DNA of 64,000 nt from Mycobacterium sp. (GCF_002863225.1 NZ_PKEK01000039.1:124001-188000), one strand, 5' to 3'. Numbered from the stretch's first letter, positions 33,735 to 42,915 are shown. Numbers and translations: made by a program. The notes: a model not told the origin generated them from the letters alone.

Positions 33735-34667
33735 TCAGTCGTTGAGCGCGGCGATTTCGGCGTCAGCGGTCGCTTGGATCAGGTCGAGCAGTTCGACGTC
33801 GAGGCCTGGTGCGAACTCTTCACGACGTTCCGGCGCGATGGTCATGGGGAAACCTTCGGGCATCACCGCGGTGCTGAGCTCGGTTCCATCTTTCGACGGT
33901 GACGCACCCCGGTACAGCCGGTCCGCCTGGCTCTGATCGTCGGCGCTGAACGTGTACTGGATGCTTTGCAAGCCGAGGTCGAGCAGCTTTTTGACTTCCG
34001 GGAACTTCTCGGCATTCGTCTTCGGGATGGGAAGTACCGAACCCCAATCGACCCCCAGCGCCTCCAAGGCTTTCGCGAACGCATTCTCGTGGGCCTGATC
34101 GCGGACGATCAGATAAGCGAGAGTGGAGCGCGCCGCCTTGTTGTCCGTCATCTGGTAGATGCGGCACTTCTGCAGGCGCCCAGTGGATTCCAACATCAAG
34201 TTGTACAGCAGATCGAGCACGAGGTTTCCGCTGTTGTAGACGTACGACCCGCTCCAGGGATTACCGGCCGCGTCGACCGGTAACGCACCTTGGGCGCCCA
34301 CCAAATAGTGATGGATGTTGCCGGTGTCCAGTGCAATCTTCAACGGCGTGGCACCTTTGGCACCCGGCTCATCTACGGAATCGGTTGGTTTGCCTTTGTA
34401 TTCAGGCGAGCCATCCAACAGACGGGAAATGGTGGTTCCGATGAGCTCGACGTGACTGATCTCCTCGGTTCCGACCCCTTGGAGCAAGTCCTTGAAAGGC
34501 TTCGACTTGATGTCGCCGCGAAAGTTGATGCTCTGAAACAGGTACTGCATCATCGTCCGCATCTCGCCGAACTGGCCGCCAAGACCTTCTTGTAGTGCAT
34601 TGGCAGCAGCCGGATCTGGTTCGTCGACGGCGATTTCGTTGATGAACTGCTGGGTGTGCAGATACAT
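33735..34667 (-). CDS. Manganese catalase
   Basis: 310 aa dimanganese catalase that dismutates hydrogen peroxide. Metal-ligand regions are intact: GGQFGEMRTMMQYLFQS, GTEEISHVELI and RDQAHENAFAKALEALG, plus the helix with STGRLQKCRIYQMTDN. The ATG at 34667 follows AGGAG. In spore formers related proteins are found in the coat; in mycobacteria they belong to stress-induced sets. Its neighbour on the same strand encodes a spore-photoproduct-lyase-like enzyme. Confidence 0.93.
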   Translation of the reverse strand: MYLHTQQFINEIAVDEPDPAAANALQEGLGGQFGEMRTMMQYLFQSINFRGDIKSKPFKDLLQGVGTEEISHVELIGTTISRLLDGSPEYKGKPTDSVDEPGAKGATPLKIALDTGNIHHYLVGAQGALPVDAAGNPWSGSYVYNSGNLVLDLLYNLMLESTGRLQKCRIYQMTDNKAARSTLAYLIVRDQAHENAFAKALEALGVDWGSVLPIPKTNAEKFPEVKKLLDLGLQSIQYTFSADDQSQADRLYRGASPSKDGTELSTAVMPEGFPMTIAPERREEFAPGLDVELLDLIQATADAEIAALND

Positions 34668-34996
34668 ATTCACTCCTGTGCGATGGCGCCCGTTGCATAT
34701 GACGGGTCGGTAGTGCTGTCTGAAAAGGGAGACGTACGAGGCTGGACTGACAACCCGAACGGTTCCGACACACGCCGAAGTAGGAGCAAGGGCTAAAGCG
34801 TTGTGCGCCAGCGATTGCCACGACGTGCGAATCAAGTCAGAAACTGGGCGGCGGTGTCACGAGCCATCTGTGCCGGAGGCCTAGGTGCGGCTACGACACC
34901 GACCCCAGGCCGGCTGCATACTCAACACAGTCCAGAGAACGCCTTCACCACCGACTTGTCAACACGTCCGCTGCTCCGGCCCGGACACCACGAAGC
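34668..34996. other. Gene-free stretch between Mn-catalase and SPL-like genes
   Basis: About 330 bases holding the leader and presumed promoter of the Mn-catalase gene. No SigF-type site, terminator or small gene was recognised. Confidence 0.5.
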
Positions 34997-36118
34997 TCAA
35001 GTCCAGTAGAGCGTCTGCGCCATGGGCAGCGTCGCGGCGAGTTCGTTGGCGAACCACGCGCGCAGTTCGGACATGACGTCTTTCGGATAGACATATTTGG
35101 CCGTACCGAACTTGCCGAACTTTCGGGTGCGCGACTCTTCATCCATTTCGAGCTTCGTACCGGGATACCAGCCCAACAGCACGTCCCTGCTGATCGGGGT
35201 GAACCGGTGGGTGATGCATTCGACGGTCAGATCGAGGTCCGGGACGTCGGCTACGGCATCGGCGACCTGACCCAGCAAGGCTCGATACCCGTCTCGCCAG
35301 TGTGGGATCGGCATGATCGGCGCGATGGTCAGTCCGATGGGGTATCCGGCCATCGCCAGCTTCTCCAGCGCCGCGAGGCGTCGCGGTAGGCTGGCGGTGC
35401 CGCCTTCGAACCGTCTGGCTACCGCCTCGGCGTTGACCGACATCCTCACGCGGGTGCGGCCGGCGTGCGGCAGGTCGAGCAGCGGTGCGACGTCGTCGAA
35501 TTTCGTGGTGAATCGCAGACCGACCGGCGCCGCCCAGGCGTGGGTGCCCACGTGCGAGATGGTCGCTGACAAAGAGCCGGTCACCCGCTCCAAAGCCAGC
35601 GGATCGGTGTAGCACGAGGCCTCGAATGTGGTTCCCTCCTCGGCCCTTTCGGCCGATGTCGAGGTGATCGTCCCGCGACCGACGTGATCGTCCATCTCGG
35701 CGAGTATCTCGGGCAGGTTTGCGTAGACCCGGGTGATGGGCGGTCCCGACAGCGAACCGGCGAGATAGCAGTACTGACAGTGTGCGGGGCAACCTTGAGC
35801 GAGGTCGATACGCCAGTCGGCGCTCGGCGGAATGGGCTGGAGACGCCGCTTGCTGGGGGGCGCGACGACCACGGCAAGCGTGCGCTTGGCGAGGGCGTAA
35901 ACGGCGCGCTCGTTTTCGCCGCGTATCGGCGGCAGCCGATCGCCCGGCAGCACCTGGATGTCGGTGACCCCGGCAGCTTCACACCGCGCGACAATGCTTG
36001 CGCCATGCGGCAGTTCGAAGGCCGATCGGGTCACCAACACCTGAGCCGGTGTCCAGGGTGTCATCGGTTCGGGCCGGGGAGGTTGAGCCGCGGAGGAAGA
36101 GAGCGAGGTAGTCGTCAT
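34997..36118 (-). CDS. Spore-photoproduct-lyase-family radical SAM protein
   Basis: 373 aa. The radical SAM cluster motif is CPAHCQYC (C-x3-C-x2-C) within DLAQGCPAHCQYCYLAG, the spacing used by spore photoproduct lyase. Other family segments are CYTDPLALERVTGSL, RMSVNAEAVARRFEGGTAS, GYPIGLTIAPIMPI and the C-terminal KFGKFGTAKYVYPKDVM. In Bacillus this family repairs UV-induced thymine dimers in spores; the role in a non-sporulating actinobacterium is unproven. The start at ATG 36118 removes a non-conserved extension. Confidence 0.88.
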   Translation of the reverse strand: MTTTSLSSSAAQPPRPEPMTPWTPAQVLVTRSAFELPHGASIVARCEAAGVTDIQVLPGDRLPPIRGENERAVYALAKRTLAVVVAPPSKRRLQPIPPSADWRIDLAQGCPAHCQYCYLAGSLSGPPITRVYANLPEILAEMDDHVGRGTITSTSAERAEEGTTFEASCYTDPLALERVTGSLSATISHVGTHAWAAPVGLRFTTKFDDVAPLLDLPHAGRTRVRMSVNAEAVARRFEGGTASLPRRLAALEKLAMAGYPIGLTIAPIMPIPHWRDGYRALLGQVADAVADVPDLDLTVECITHRFTPISRDVLLGWYPGTKLEMDEESRTRKFGKFGTAKYVYPKDVMSELRAWFANELAATLPMAQTLYWT

Positions 36119-36208
36119 TAGCTGACTCCGACGATACGGACCAACAGTCCGCCCGGCAGAAGCCCAGATCAAAGGCGGTATGCCGGTCGGCCGAGCAGCG
36201 CGCCGGCC

Positions 36209-36646
36209 TCAGGGCACATTGTGCTCGGCGATCATCGCGAGCCGCCAGGTGCATTCGCGGTTACGCGGCGCCACACCCAGCAGTTGAAGGCCGTCAGGCA
36301 CCCAGCGAAGCGGGGCACTGGTGGCCAGTTCGCTCATCTCGACTCGGCAGCGACCGTCGCCAAGATCGCTCAGCCGCAGCGTAATCCGAGCCTCGGCCGC
36401 CGGCCGTACCTTCGCCAGTAGGACAAGCTCCTCGCCAGGGGAGCAGCTTTGCACTACGGTCTCGTCGTCGATGACGGCCGGCCACGTCCCGATGGAATGC
36501 AGAATGCGCGCACCGGGCGCCGGCCAGTCCGAGTCCACGGCACGGATTCGACTGTTGCCGACGACCCAGCCGGAATACGTCCAGCCGTCGGCCAGCACGT
36601 CCCACACCCGCTGACGAGTTGCGGCAATGTCTCGGGTCACAGTCAC
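36209..36646 (-). CDS. SRPBCC-family protein
   Basis: 145 aa START/polyketide-cyclase-like fold: MTVTRDIAATRQRVWDVLAD, WVVGNSRIRAVDSDWPAPGA and ITLRLSDLGDGRCRVEMSE. Probably binds a hydrophobic ligand or lipid. It lies 90 bases upstream of the SPL-like gene on the same strand and may be cotranscribed. A 19-base inverted repeat occurs just upstream. Confidence 0.85.
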   Translation of the reverse strand: MTVTRDIAATRQRVWDVLADGWTYSGWVVGNSRIRAVDSDWPAPGARILHSIGTWPAVIDDETVVQSCSPGEELVLLAKVRPAAEARITLRLSDLGDGRCRVEMSELATSAPLRWVPDGLQLLGVAPRNRECTWRLAMIAEHNVP

Positions 36647-36666
36647 GACAATTCCTTCCGCTGAGG

Positions 36667-36685
36667 GGTTGCGAGATTCGCAACC
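36667..36685. promoter_or_regulatory. Inverted repeat upstream of the SRPBCC gene
   Basis: GGTTGCGA, GAT, TCGCAACC: perfect 8-bp arms, about 20 bases upstream of the start codon at 36646. A candidate repressor operator; the regulator is unknown. Confidence 0.45.
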
Positions 36686-36759
36686 AGGTCAGGACTACCC
36701 CCAACGACCGAAACCACGCATTACCGCCCTGCCGTAGGCCGAGGCCGGCGGAAACTGTG

Positions 36760-36784
36760 GTTGATGTGCGCCGACGCTGGGTAT
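36760..36784 (+). promoter_or_regulatory. SigF-type promoter of the glycosyltransferase operon
   Basis: GTTG (36760-36763), 15-nt spacer, GGGTAT (36779-36784), about 100 bases before the first gene. Confidence 0.6.
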
Positions 36785-36884
36785 CACATGCGGGACGCAT
36801 TCTTCAGCCCGCAGGAATCGACGCGCAAATAACAGATACAGATCCGCGCGTCGTCATCGGGATCGTTGCTGAAGGAGATAGTCG

Positions 36885-37949
36885 TTGCGTGTCGCGTCAG
36901 TGCCGGCTTCGCATGTCTACGTTCGCCACTTGTCGGATCCAGTCTGCGCGAATGGTGCAGTGCGGCTGCAGGACCCGGTCCCCGAAGATGGCCGGACCGT
37001 GCCATGGGGCTGGTGGCCTCCGGTGATGCTGGAACCCGGGTGGGTGACCGCCAACCATGCCCGCTTCGACGTGTTCCACGTGCATTTCGGATTCGATGCC
37101 GTGGAGCCGGTTGCGCTTGCCCGAGTAATGCAGGAGTTGAAGGAACACGGTAAGCCGCTGCTGTACACGATTCACGACTTGCGCAATCCGCACCATCCCG
37201 ACCCCGAGGCGCACTCCGTACTGCAGGACATGCTCGTGAAGGCTGCCGACGACTTGATCACCCTGACGTCGGGTGCGGCACAAGAGATTCAGCGCCGTTG
37301 GGGTCGTGCCTGCCACGTCCTGCCACACCCGCATGTCCTCGAACCCGACCACATCGACCGGGCCCGGCGGGAATCCACCGAGTTCGTCATCGGGCTGCAT
37401 GCGAAGAGCCTCCGCGCCAACATGGACCCCCTACCTGTTGTCGAAGCGCTGGCCGACATCGTGACGCGGTTACCTCGGGCCAGCCTCCGGATCGACGTCC
37501 ACGACGAAATTTTTGATCCTGACAATTACTGGTTCGCGCCGCGGGCCGGCGCGGCCCTGTTGCGGTGTGACCGGCGCGAGCAGGTACACGTCCGCGTGCA
37601 CCCTTATTTCTCGGATGACGAACTCTGGGACTACCTGGAGTCGCTGACGGTCTCGGTGTTGCCGTATCGCTTCGGTAGCCACTCCGGGTGGATAGAAGCC
37701 TGCTTCGATCTCGGCACGGCCGTCATTGCTCCGAGTTGCGGATTTTACGACCAGCAAAAGCCCTGCGGTGTATTCGGTTTCACCACCGAAAACTTCGACG
37801 CGGAATCGTTGCGACGCGCGGTTGACGACGCCTACCGCCGATGGAACACGGGCGAACCGGCTCCGCGTGCGAGCTGGCCCGCGCGGCGTGCCGAACGCAC
37901 TGCGATCGCGGCGGCGCACGACCGTCTGTACGAAGACGCACTGCGATGA
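36885..37949 (+). CDS. GT4-like glycosyltransferase, first gene of the cassette
   Basis: 354 aa GT-B protein: VFHVHFGFDAVEPVALARV, PLLYTIHDLRNPHHPDPEAH, VLPHPHVL, and a C-terminal half with SVLPYRFGSHSGWIEACFDLG and APSCGFYDQQKP. The TTG start (MRVASVPASHVYVRHL) follows AAGGAG at eight bases. Its stop overlaps the next gene's start (ATGA). Donor and acceptor unknown. Cytoplasmic, no membrane segment. Confidence 0.82.
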   Translation: MRVASVPASHVYVRHLSDPVCANGAVRLQDPVPEDGRTVPWGWWPPVMLEPGWVTANHARFDVFHVHFGFDAVEPVALARVMQELKEHGKPLLYTIHDLRNPHHPDPEAHSVLQDMLVKAADDLITLTSGAAQEIQRRWGRACHVLPHPHVLEPDHIDRARRESTEFVIGLHAKSLRANMDPLPVVEALADIVTRLPRASLRIDVHDEIFDPDNYWFAPRAGAALLRCDRREQVHVRVHPYFSDDELWDYLESLTVSVLPYRFGSHSGWIEACFDLGTAVIAPSCGFYDQQKPCGVFGFTTENFDAESLRRAVDDAYRRWNTGEPAPRASWPARRAERTAIAAAHDRLYEDALR

Positions 37950-39181
37950 CTGCTCAGCTCCGGATAGCGCTGATCGCGTCGAGTCGCTACCCCATCAGCC
38001 AACCGTTCGCGGGCGGTTTGGAAGCGCATGTGTGGCACCTGTCGCGAGCCCTCGCCGGTCGCGGCCACGAGGTGTCGGTGTTTGCCGCTCCAGGGTCGGA
38101 TCGTGACCTGGACTGCCGCACCCTCGCCGTGCGGCACCTTGTGATCACGGAGTCAGCCCGGGCAGATGCGTCGATGTCGCCGGACGCGTTCATGGCAGAC
38201 CACCACGCCTACCTGACGCTGATGATGCAGCTCGCCGCTGCCGGCCGAGGCGATTTCGACATCATCCACAATCACAGCCTGCATTACCTTCCGGTGGCCA
38301 TGGCGTCCATGGTGCCCATCCCGATGCTGACGACGGTTCACACCCCGCCGACGCCCTGGTTGGAATCGGCCATCGACGCCTCCGGTGGGGTGGGGACGCA
38401 ATTCGCCGCGGTGTCCGCGCACACCGCAGAACTGTGGCGCGGCACTATTCCGCAGATGACGGTGGTGCCGAACGGGATCGATCCCCATCGGTGGCCGCTG
38501 GGGGCCGGCGGCGGGCCGCTGCTGTGGTTCGGGCGGATCACCGCGGAGAAGGCGCCGCATCTCGCGATCGCGGTGGCCCGACGCGCGGGCCGGTCCCTGG
38601 AACTGGTCGGGCCGATCTCCGACCCGCGGTACTTCGAGGATCAGGTGCAGCCGCATCTGAACGAAAACATCCGCTACTCCGGCCATCTCGACCAGGGTCG
38701 GCTGGCAACGGTGATCGGCCGGGCCTCCGCGGTGCTCGTGACCCCGATGTGGGACGAACCATACGGCCTCGTCGTTGCCGAGGCGATGTGTTGCGGAACC
38801 CCAGTGGTGGCCTTCGCGCGCGGCGGAATACCGGAACTCGTTGTGTTGCAGTCGGGTCGGCTGGTGGCTCCCGGAGATGTCGAAGCCATGGCGGCCGCGA
38901 TTCCGGATGCCATCAGGCTTCCGAGGCCCACGGTCCGGGATCACGCGCTCCGGCACTGCTCTTCGGAGGCGATGGTCTCGACCTACTTACGTCTATACCG
39001 AAAAATGCTCGAACATCGTGAGGACAGCCATGATCGGTTACTACATACACCACCAGGGCTTCGGTCATCTGGCTCGAGCGATCAGCATCTGCGAACAGCT
39101 GCAATACCCGACGACAGCCTTGAGTTCGATGGATATTCCCGAGCCGCACCCGTTCGCCGCAGTCGTGAAGCTACCGCGTGA
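37946..39181 (+). CDS. GT4 glycosyltransferase, second gene of the cassette
   Basis: 411 aa with standard GT4 landmarks: QPFAGGLEAHVWHLSRALAG, DIIHNHSLHYLPVA, TVVPNGIDPHRWP, LLWFGRITAEKAPH and EPYGLVVAEAMCCGTPVVAF. The conserved domain ends near LYRKMLEH (residue 360). The frame then runs 50 residues further, overlapping the next gene by 152 bases, with unusual composition; a frameshift or simply a non-conserved tail is possible. Coupled to the upstream gene by ATGA. Confidence 0.88.
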   Translation: MTAQLRIALIASSRYPISQPFAGGLEAHVWHLSRALAGRGHEVSVFAAPGSDRDLDCRTLAVRHLVITESARADASMSPDAFMADHHAYLTLMMQLAAAGRGDFDIIHNHSLHYLPVAMASMVPIPMLTTVHTPPTPWLESAIDASGGVGTQFAAVSAHTAELWRGTIPQMTVVPNGIDPHRWPLGAGGGPLLWFGRITAEKAPHLAIAVARRAGRSLELVGPISDPRYFEDQVQPHLNENIRYSGHLDQGRLATVIGRASAVLVTPMWDEPYGLVVAEAMCCGTPVVAFARGGIPELVVLQSGRLVAPGDVEAMAAAIPDAIRLPRPTVRDHALRHCSSEAMVSTYLRLYRKMLEHREDSHDRLLHTPPGLRSSGSSDQHLRTAAIPDDSLEFDGYSRAAPVRRSREATA

Positions 39182-40052
39182 CGACCAGGAAGACCAGGTG
39201 GTGGAACCGACCGCGCACGGCGCTTTGCACTGGGCGCCACACCACCACCACGGTTTTCGGGCACGGATGAATGCGGTCTTGCACTGGATCGACACCGCCT
39301 GTCCAGCCGCTGTCGTGACTGACATCTCCGTGGAAATCGCAACGTTCGTGCGGCTGCTGGGTGTGCCGGTCATTGTTGTGGCGTTGCCGGGCAAACGTTT
39401 CGATGCTCCGCATGCGCTGGTGCACCGTCTCGCGGACCACATCATCGCGGCATGGCCGCGGGAGCTCTACCTTCCGCCGTGGCTGCAACCTCATGCGGAG
39501 AAGACGAGTTTCGTAGGAGGTATCAGCCGGTACGACGGGCGGGCATGTCCATCGGCTGAACCACCCGACGATGCCACCGCTTCGACAGGCACCCGGGTGC
39601 TGGTTCTATCCGGAGCGGGCGACAGTGTCGGAAGCCGGCTGAGCGATTGTGCGGCGGCCTGTCCCGGGACGACCTGGACCGCAATCGGCGGAGCCGACAA
39701 TGGTTGGGTCGACGACCCTTGGCCGCACATCTGTGCTGCCGACGTCGTGGTCACCCACGCCGGACAAAGTGCCGTCGCCGATGTCGCAGCGGCGCGACGC
39801 CGGGCCGTGGTGATCGCCCAACCTCGGCCTTACGACGAGCAGCCGGCGACTGCAACGGTATTGCGCCGGTACCGGCTTGCCACCGTCGCACACCGGTGGC
39901 CGGATGTTCGTGCGTGGCCCGGTCTGATCGCGCACGCGACGGCAGGCGATCCGGAGAAATGGTCACGCTGGGAGGTAGCGGGCGCTGCGTCGCGCGCGGC
40001 TCGGGCGGTCGAGTCGACCGTGCAACGTTGCGCGTTGGCGAGTGTGTCGTGA
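39030..40052 (+). CDS. GT28/MurG-like glycosyltransferase, third gene of the cassette
   Basis: 340 aa. N-terminal MIGYYIHHQGFGHLARAIS carries the GxGH motif of GT28-like enzymes and the C-terminal half has VVTHAGQSAVADVAAARR and AQPRPYDEQPAT, the donor-binding end. Translation begins inside the 3' part of the preceding gene and its own stop overlaps the next start (GTGA). Likely transfers a sugar from a nucleotide or lipid-linked donor; specificity unknown. Confidence 0.78.
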   Translation: MIGYYIHHQGFGHLARAISICEQLQYPTTALSSMDIPEPHPFAAVVKLPRDDQEDQVVEPTAHGALHWAPHHHHGFRARMNAVLHWIDTACPAAVVTDISVEIATFVRLLGVPVIVVALPGKRFDAPHALVHRLADHIIAAWPRELYLPPWLQPHAEKTSFVGGISRYDGRACPSAEPPDDATASTGTRVLVLSGAGDSVGSRLSDCAAACPGTTWTAIGGADNGWVDDPWPHICAADVVVTHAGQSAVADVAAARRRAVVIAQPRPYDEQPATATVLRRYRLATVAHRWPDVRAWPGLIAHATAGDPEKWSRWEVAGAASRAARAVESTVQRCALASVS

Positions 40053-40879
40053 GAACCGCGGTGATCACCGTCGTCCGAGGGCGTGGCCCCCACTTACGTC
40101 GTCAACTCCAGGGGTTGGCGCGTAGCACCCGGCGTCCCGACGTGCACATCGTGGTCGCACTCGACGACCTGCACGTCGCGGACATCGTCGCCGACGAAGG
40201 TTCATCGGCATCGGTCGTCGATCTGAAAGTGGCTGAGCCGTTGCCGATTGCGTACGGCCGCAATCAAGGCGCGGCGGCGGCACTCGCCAGGTCCGCCGAG
40301 TTGCTGGTGTTCCTCGACGTCGACTGCATCCCTGACACTGAATTGATCGCGCGGTACCACGACGCGGCCGAACAAATGCGGGGTGACAATGCTCTGCTGT
40401 GCGGGCCGGTGACATACCTACCTCCGCCGGGCCCGGGTGGCTACATACTCGATGACCTGCGGGCGCGAGTCGATCCCCACCCGGCGCGCCCCAGCCCACC
40501 CGACGACCAGGTGGTGGTGACAACGGACTACGCGTTGTTCTGGTCCCTGTCGTTCGCGGTCACCTCGGCCACCTGGACCAAGATCGGCGGCTTCTGCGAG
40601 CGCTATCGGGGTTACGGTGGTGAAGACACAGACTTCGCACAATGTGCTGCAGCGCAGGATATTTCGATGCAGTGGGTGGGTGGTGCACATGCTTTTCACC
40701 AATTCCATCCGACCAGCGATCCGCCCGTCGAGCACGTCGAGGACATCGTGCGCAACGCCAGGATCTTCCACCGCCGCTGGGGTTGGTGGCCGATGCAGGG
40801 CTGGCTGGCCGGGTTCGAACGAGACCGCATGATCACCCGTGACGTCGCGGGGCGACCACGCATGGTGGTCCCTTCCTGA
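40049..40879 (+). CDS. GT2 glycosyltransferase, fourth gene of the cassette
   Basis: 276 aa GT-A protein: AVITVVRGRGPHLRRQLQGL, AYGRNQGAAAAL, metal-binding FLDVDCIPD, and the C-terminal GGFCERYRGYGGEDTDFA with the conserved ED. No membrane helix, so it works in the cytoplasm with the other three. It starts at the GTGA overlap with the third gene. A weak hairpin (GGCCGG/CCGGCC) follows about 15 bases after the stop. Confidence 0.88.
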   Translation: MRTAVITVVRGRGPHLRRQLQGLARSTRRPDVHIVVALDDLHVADIVADEGSSASVVDLKVAEPLPIAYGRNQGAAAALARSAELLVFLDVDCIPDTELIARYHDAAEQMRGDNALLCGPVTYLPPPGPGGYILDDLRARVDPHPARPSPPDDQVVVTTDYALFWSLSFAVTSATWTKIGGFCERYRGYGGEDTDFAQCAAAQDISMQWVGGAHAFHQFHPTSDPPVEHVEDIVRNARIFHRRWGWWPMQGWLAGFERDRMITRDVAGRPRMVVPS

Positions 40880-41052
40880 GCGCGAACCGTCCGGGCCGGC
40901 CGACATCCGGCCGAGCGGGGTGATGGATTCGGATATTTCCTGCGCTCAGCGGGTATGACGGATGAGGCAGGGTCTCGGTGCTCGAGTGTTGAGTAACCAG
41001 CACCGAACGATTCAATTCGTAGGCGCGAGGCTCTGCCCCCGGGGCGAGTCCG

Positions 41053-41079
41053 GTTTTAGGGTCAGCCAACGCGGGGTAC
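41053..41079 (+). promoter_or_regulatory. Candidate SigF promoter for the second CsbD gene
   Basis: GTTT (41053-41056), 17-nt spacer, GGGTAC (41074-41079), about 40 bases before the ATG at 41122. Confidence 0.5.
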
Positions 41080-41121
41080 ACCACCCGGACCATCAAAGAA
41101 GACTGTGAAGGGGGCGATGAG

Positions 41122-41295
41122 ATGGGCGCCGAAGACAAAGCAAGCAACAAGATCGAAGACCTGGGCGGCAAGGCCAAAGAGGCTGTCGGCAAGGTAACCG
41201 GTGATGACAGCACGAAGAACGAGGGCAAAATCGACCAGGCCAAGTCGAGCCTGAAAGATGCCGGCGAAAAGGTGAAGGACGCCTTCAAGAGCTAG
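41122..41295 (+). CDS. CsbD-family stress protein, 57 aa
   Basis: Compact CsbD protein: MGAEDKASNKIEDLGGKAKE, VGKVTGDDSTKNEGKIDQAK, VKDAFKS. This is the minimal family length, too short to appear in a 60-residue cutoff search. The ATG follows GGGGCGATGAG. It sits between the glycosyltransferase operon and the convergent PIG-L gene, with its own SigF-like promoter. Confidence 0.9.
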   Translation: MGAEDKASNKIEDLGGKAKEAVGKVTGDDSTKNEGKIDQAKSSLKDAGEKVKDAFKS

Positions 41296-41398
41296 TGGCT
41301 ATTGTCTGATGCTGGTCACCGAAAGATGCTGGTGGCCAGCATCATTCATGTTCCTGCCTGATGACCCAACGCGACAACGGTGGGACCGGTTAGCTGCG

Positions 41399-42760
41399 TC
41401 ATGCGGTGTCCGCGCATTCGCGGTACACCGACCGGGGCTCTCCCCATACCTGAATGGTGAGGTCGGCGTCACTGTAGCGAGCCCGTAGTGGCAGGTCGAA
41501 CACCGCAGCCGCTTGCGCGTGAGCGGTGGGTCCATCCAAAGGGATGTTCTCGGTGGGAGCAGACCAGTTGGCGATCAAGATCTCCCCGCGCGGGCGCAGT
41601 CGGCGACGTACCGCGCGCAAAGTCGCCAAAAGCTCGGGGCCATCGAGGAAGTACGTGACCTCGGACAGCACGATCAGGTCAAAGTCCGAGTCGGGAATGT
41701 CAGACGGGGCAGCGCCGAGGAGCCAGTCGACACTGTCGGATCGTGCGCGAGCTATCTCGAGCGCCCTTGCGCTGGCATCCATTCCGACGACGAGGTCGGC
41801 ACGCTCACGCAGCTGGGCGGAGATTTGTCCTGTGGCGCAACCGATTTCCAGGACCTTCGAGTAACGCCGCCGACCCAGGCAGGCGAGCGTGATTTCGACG
41901 CGCCGTTTTTCGTACTCCGACGCATCAAGCTGCCACGGGTCGGTCATGCCGTCGTCGATCATCGTGTCGAACGGCTCAGCTATCTGCGCCCGCGAACGAT
42001 GAGGTTCGACATCACCGGCAACACGCGAAGCGAGCTCGCGCGGTAGGGGAATCAGGACGGTCTCCATCACTCGGTGCGCTCGCGCCGAGACCGCGGATCC
42101 AATCACAGGAAAACCGTCGGCTGAGGTGAGTTGGCTTGTGTAGCAATGGATTGCGGCGGCCTTTGCAATCAGAGCCCGCAGTGGCGGCGCAATGACGCGC
42201 ATCCGGTCCCAGTCGATATCGTCAGGTGTCGCCCAATGCCAGAGCCAGACCGGGTAGTGCAGCAACGCCGCCCCGCGGTCGCGTGTCACCGCCTCGGCGG
42301 CGGCGGCCAACGCTTCGTGGTCCGAGTGACCGTCACATTCGACCGGCGCGAACAACAGGGTCTGCGCGTCGACGAGTTCCAGGAGCCGCTCGCCCATCTC
42401 GCCGATCGCGTTGTGCAGATCGCCGTCGGGCAGGTTCCACCAGACTGTCTTGATGTGGGCACCCAGGACGGCAGTGGCGCGCTCGGCTTCGACGCGGCGC
42501 TCGGTGGAACCGGGTCCGTTGCCGCCATGGGTGGCGACCACGACAGTCACCGTCGCCGCGCTGTCGGCGAGGTCGGCCAAGGCGGCACCCAAAGCCAATG
42601 TCTCGTCATCGGGGTGGGGCGCCAGCAGCACGACATGGGGATATCGCTTAAGGAGGGAGTCGAGTCCCAGCCGCGGAACGTCGTCCCATCGGGAATCGAG
42701 CAGCCACGTCGGCTCGTCAGTCCCGCTCTCGCGGTGGGTGAATGGTCGCGTGTCAGGCAT
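41399..42760 (-). CDS. Bifunctional PIG-L deacetylase / SAM-dependent methyltransferase
   Basis: 453 aa fusion. Residues 40-240 form a PIG-L/LmbE zinc deacetylase: APHPDDETLALGAALADL (HPDDE at 49-53) and CDGHSDHEALAAA (HxxH). The relatives include MshB, which deacetylates GlcNAc-type sugars. Residues about 285-450 are a class I methyltransferase: KVLEIGCATGQISAQL, DLVVGMDASARALEIA, FDLIVLSEVTYFL. So one polypeptide may remove an acetyl group and methylate the product or a neighbouring group. The start at ATG 42760 overlaps the end of a 31-residue frame. SigF-like promoter about 150 bases upstream. Confidence 0.9.
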   Translation of the reverse strand: MPDTRPFTHRESGTDEPTWLLDSRWDDVPRLGLDSLLKRYPHVVLLAPHPDDETLALGAALADLADSAATVTVVVATHGGNGPGSTERRVEAERATAVLGAHIKTVWWNLPDGDLHNAIGEMGERLLELVDAQTLLFAPVECDGHSDHEALAAAAEAVTRDRGAALLHYPVWLWHWATPDDIDWDRMRVIAPPLRALIAKAAAIHCYTSQLTSADGFPVIGSAVSARAHRVMETVLIPLPRELASRVAGDVEPHRSRAQIAEPFDTMIDDGMTDPWQLDASEYEKRRVEITLACLGRRRYSKVLEIGCATGQISAQLRERADLVVGMDASARALEIARARSDSVDWLLGAAPSDIPDSDFDLIVLSEVTYFLDGPELLATLRAVRRRLRPRGEILIANWSAPTENIPLDGPTAHAQAAAVFDLPLRARYSDADLTIQVWGEPRSVYRECADTA

Positions 42761-42848
42761 CGCCGAACCCCGGCAATTCAGCCTCCGAGGGAACAACTTT
42801 CAACGCAGTCGGCGGTGCGGGCTGGTCGGACTTGCGTGCGGGTGGCAT
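42753..42848 (-). CDS. Possible 31-aa leader protein coupled to the PIG-L fusion gene
   Basis: ATG at 42848 follows GGAG by eight bases. The frame (starts MPPARKSDQPAPPTALKVV, ends ELPGFGDA) stops inside the beginning of the PIG-L gene, overlapping it by eight bases, so translation could be coupled. It lies between the SigF-like promoter and the PIG-L gene. Moderate codon bias only; no family known. Confidence 0.3.
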   Translation of the reverse strand: MPPARKSDQPAPPTALKVVPSEAELPGFGDA

Positions 42849-42915
42849 CGAGGGGGCTCCGGAAACTCGGCGCTGGTCACCCGCGGGGCTGGCGTGGTGC
42901 GGTTCAACGATTCAA

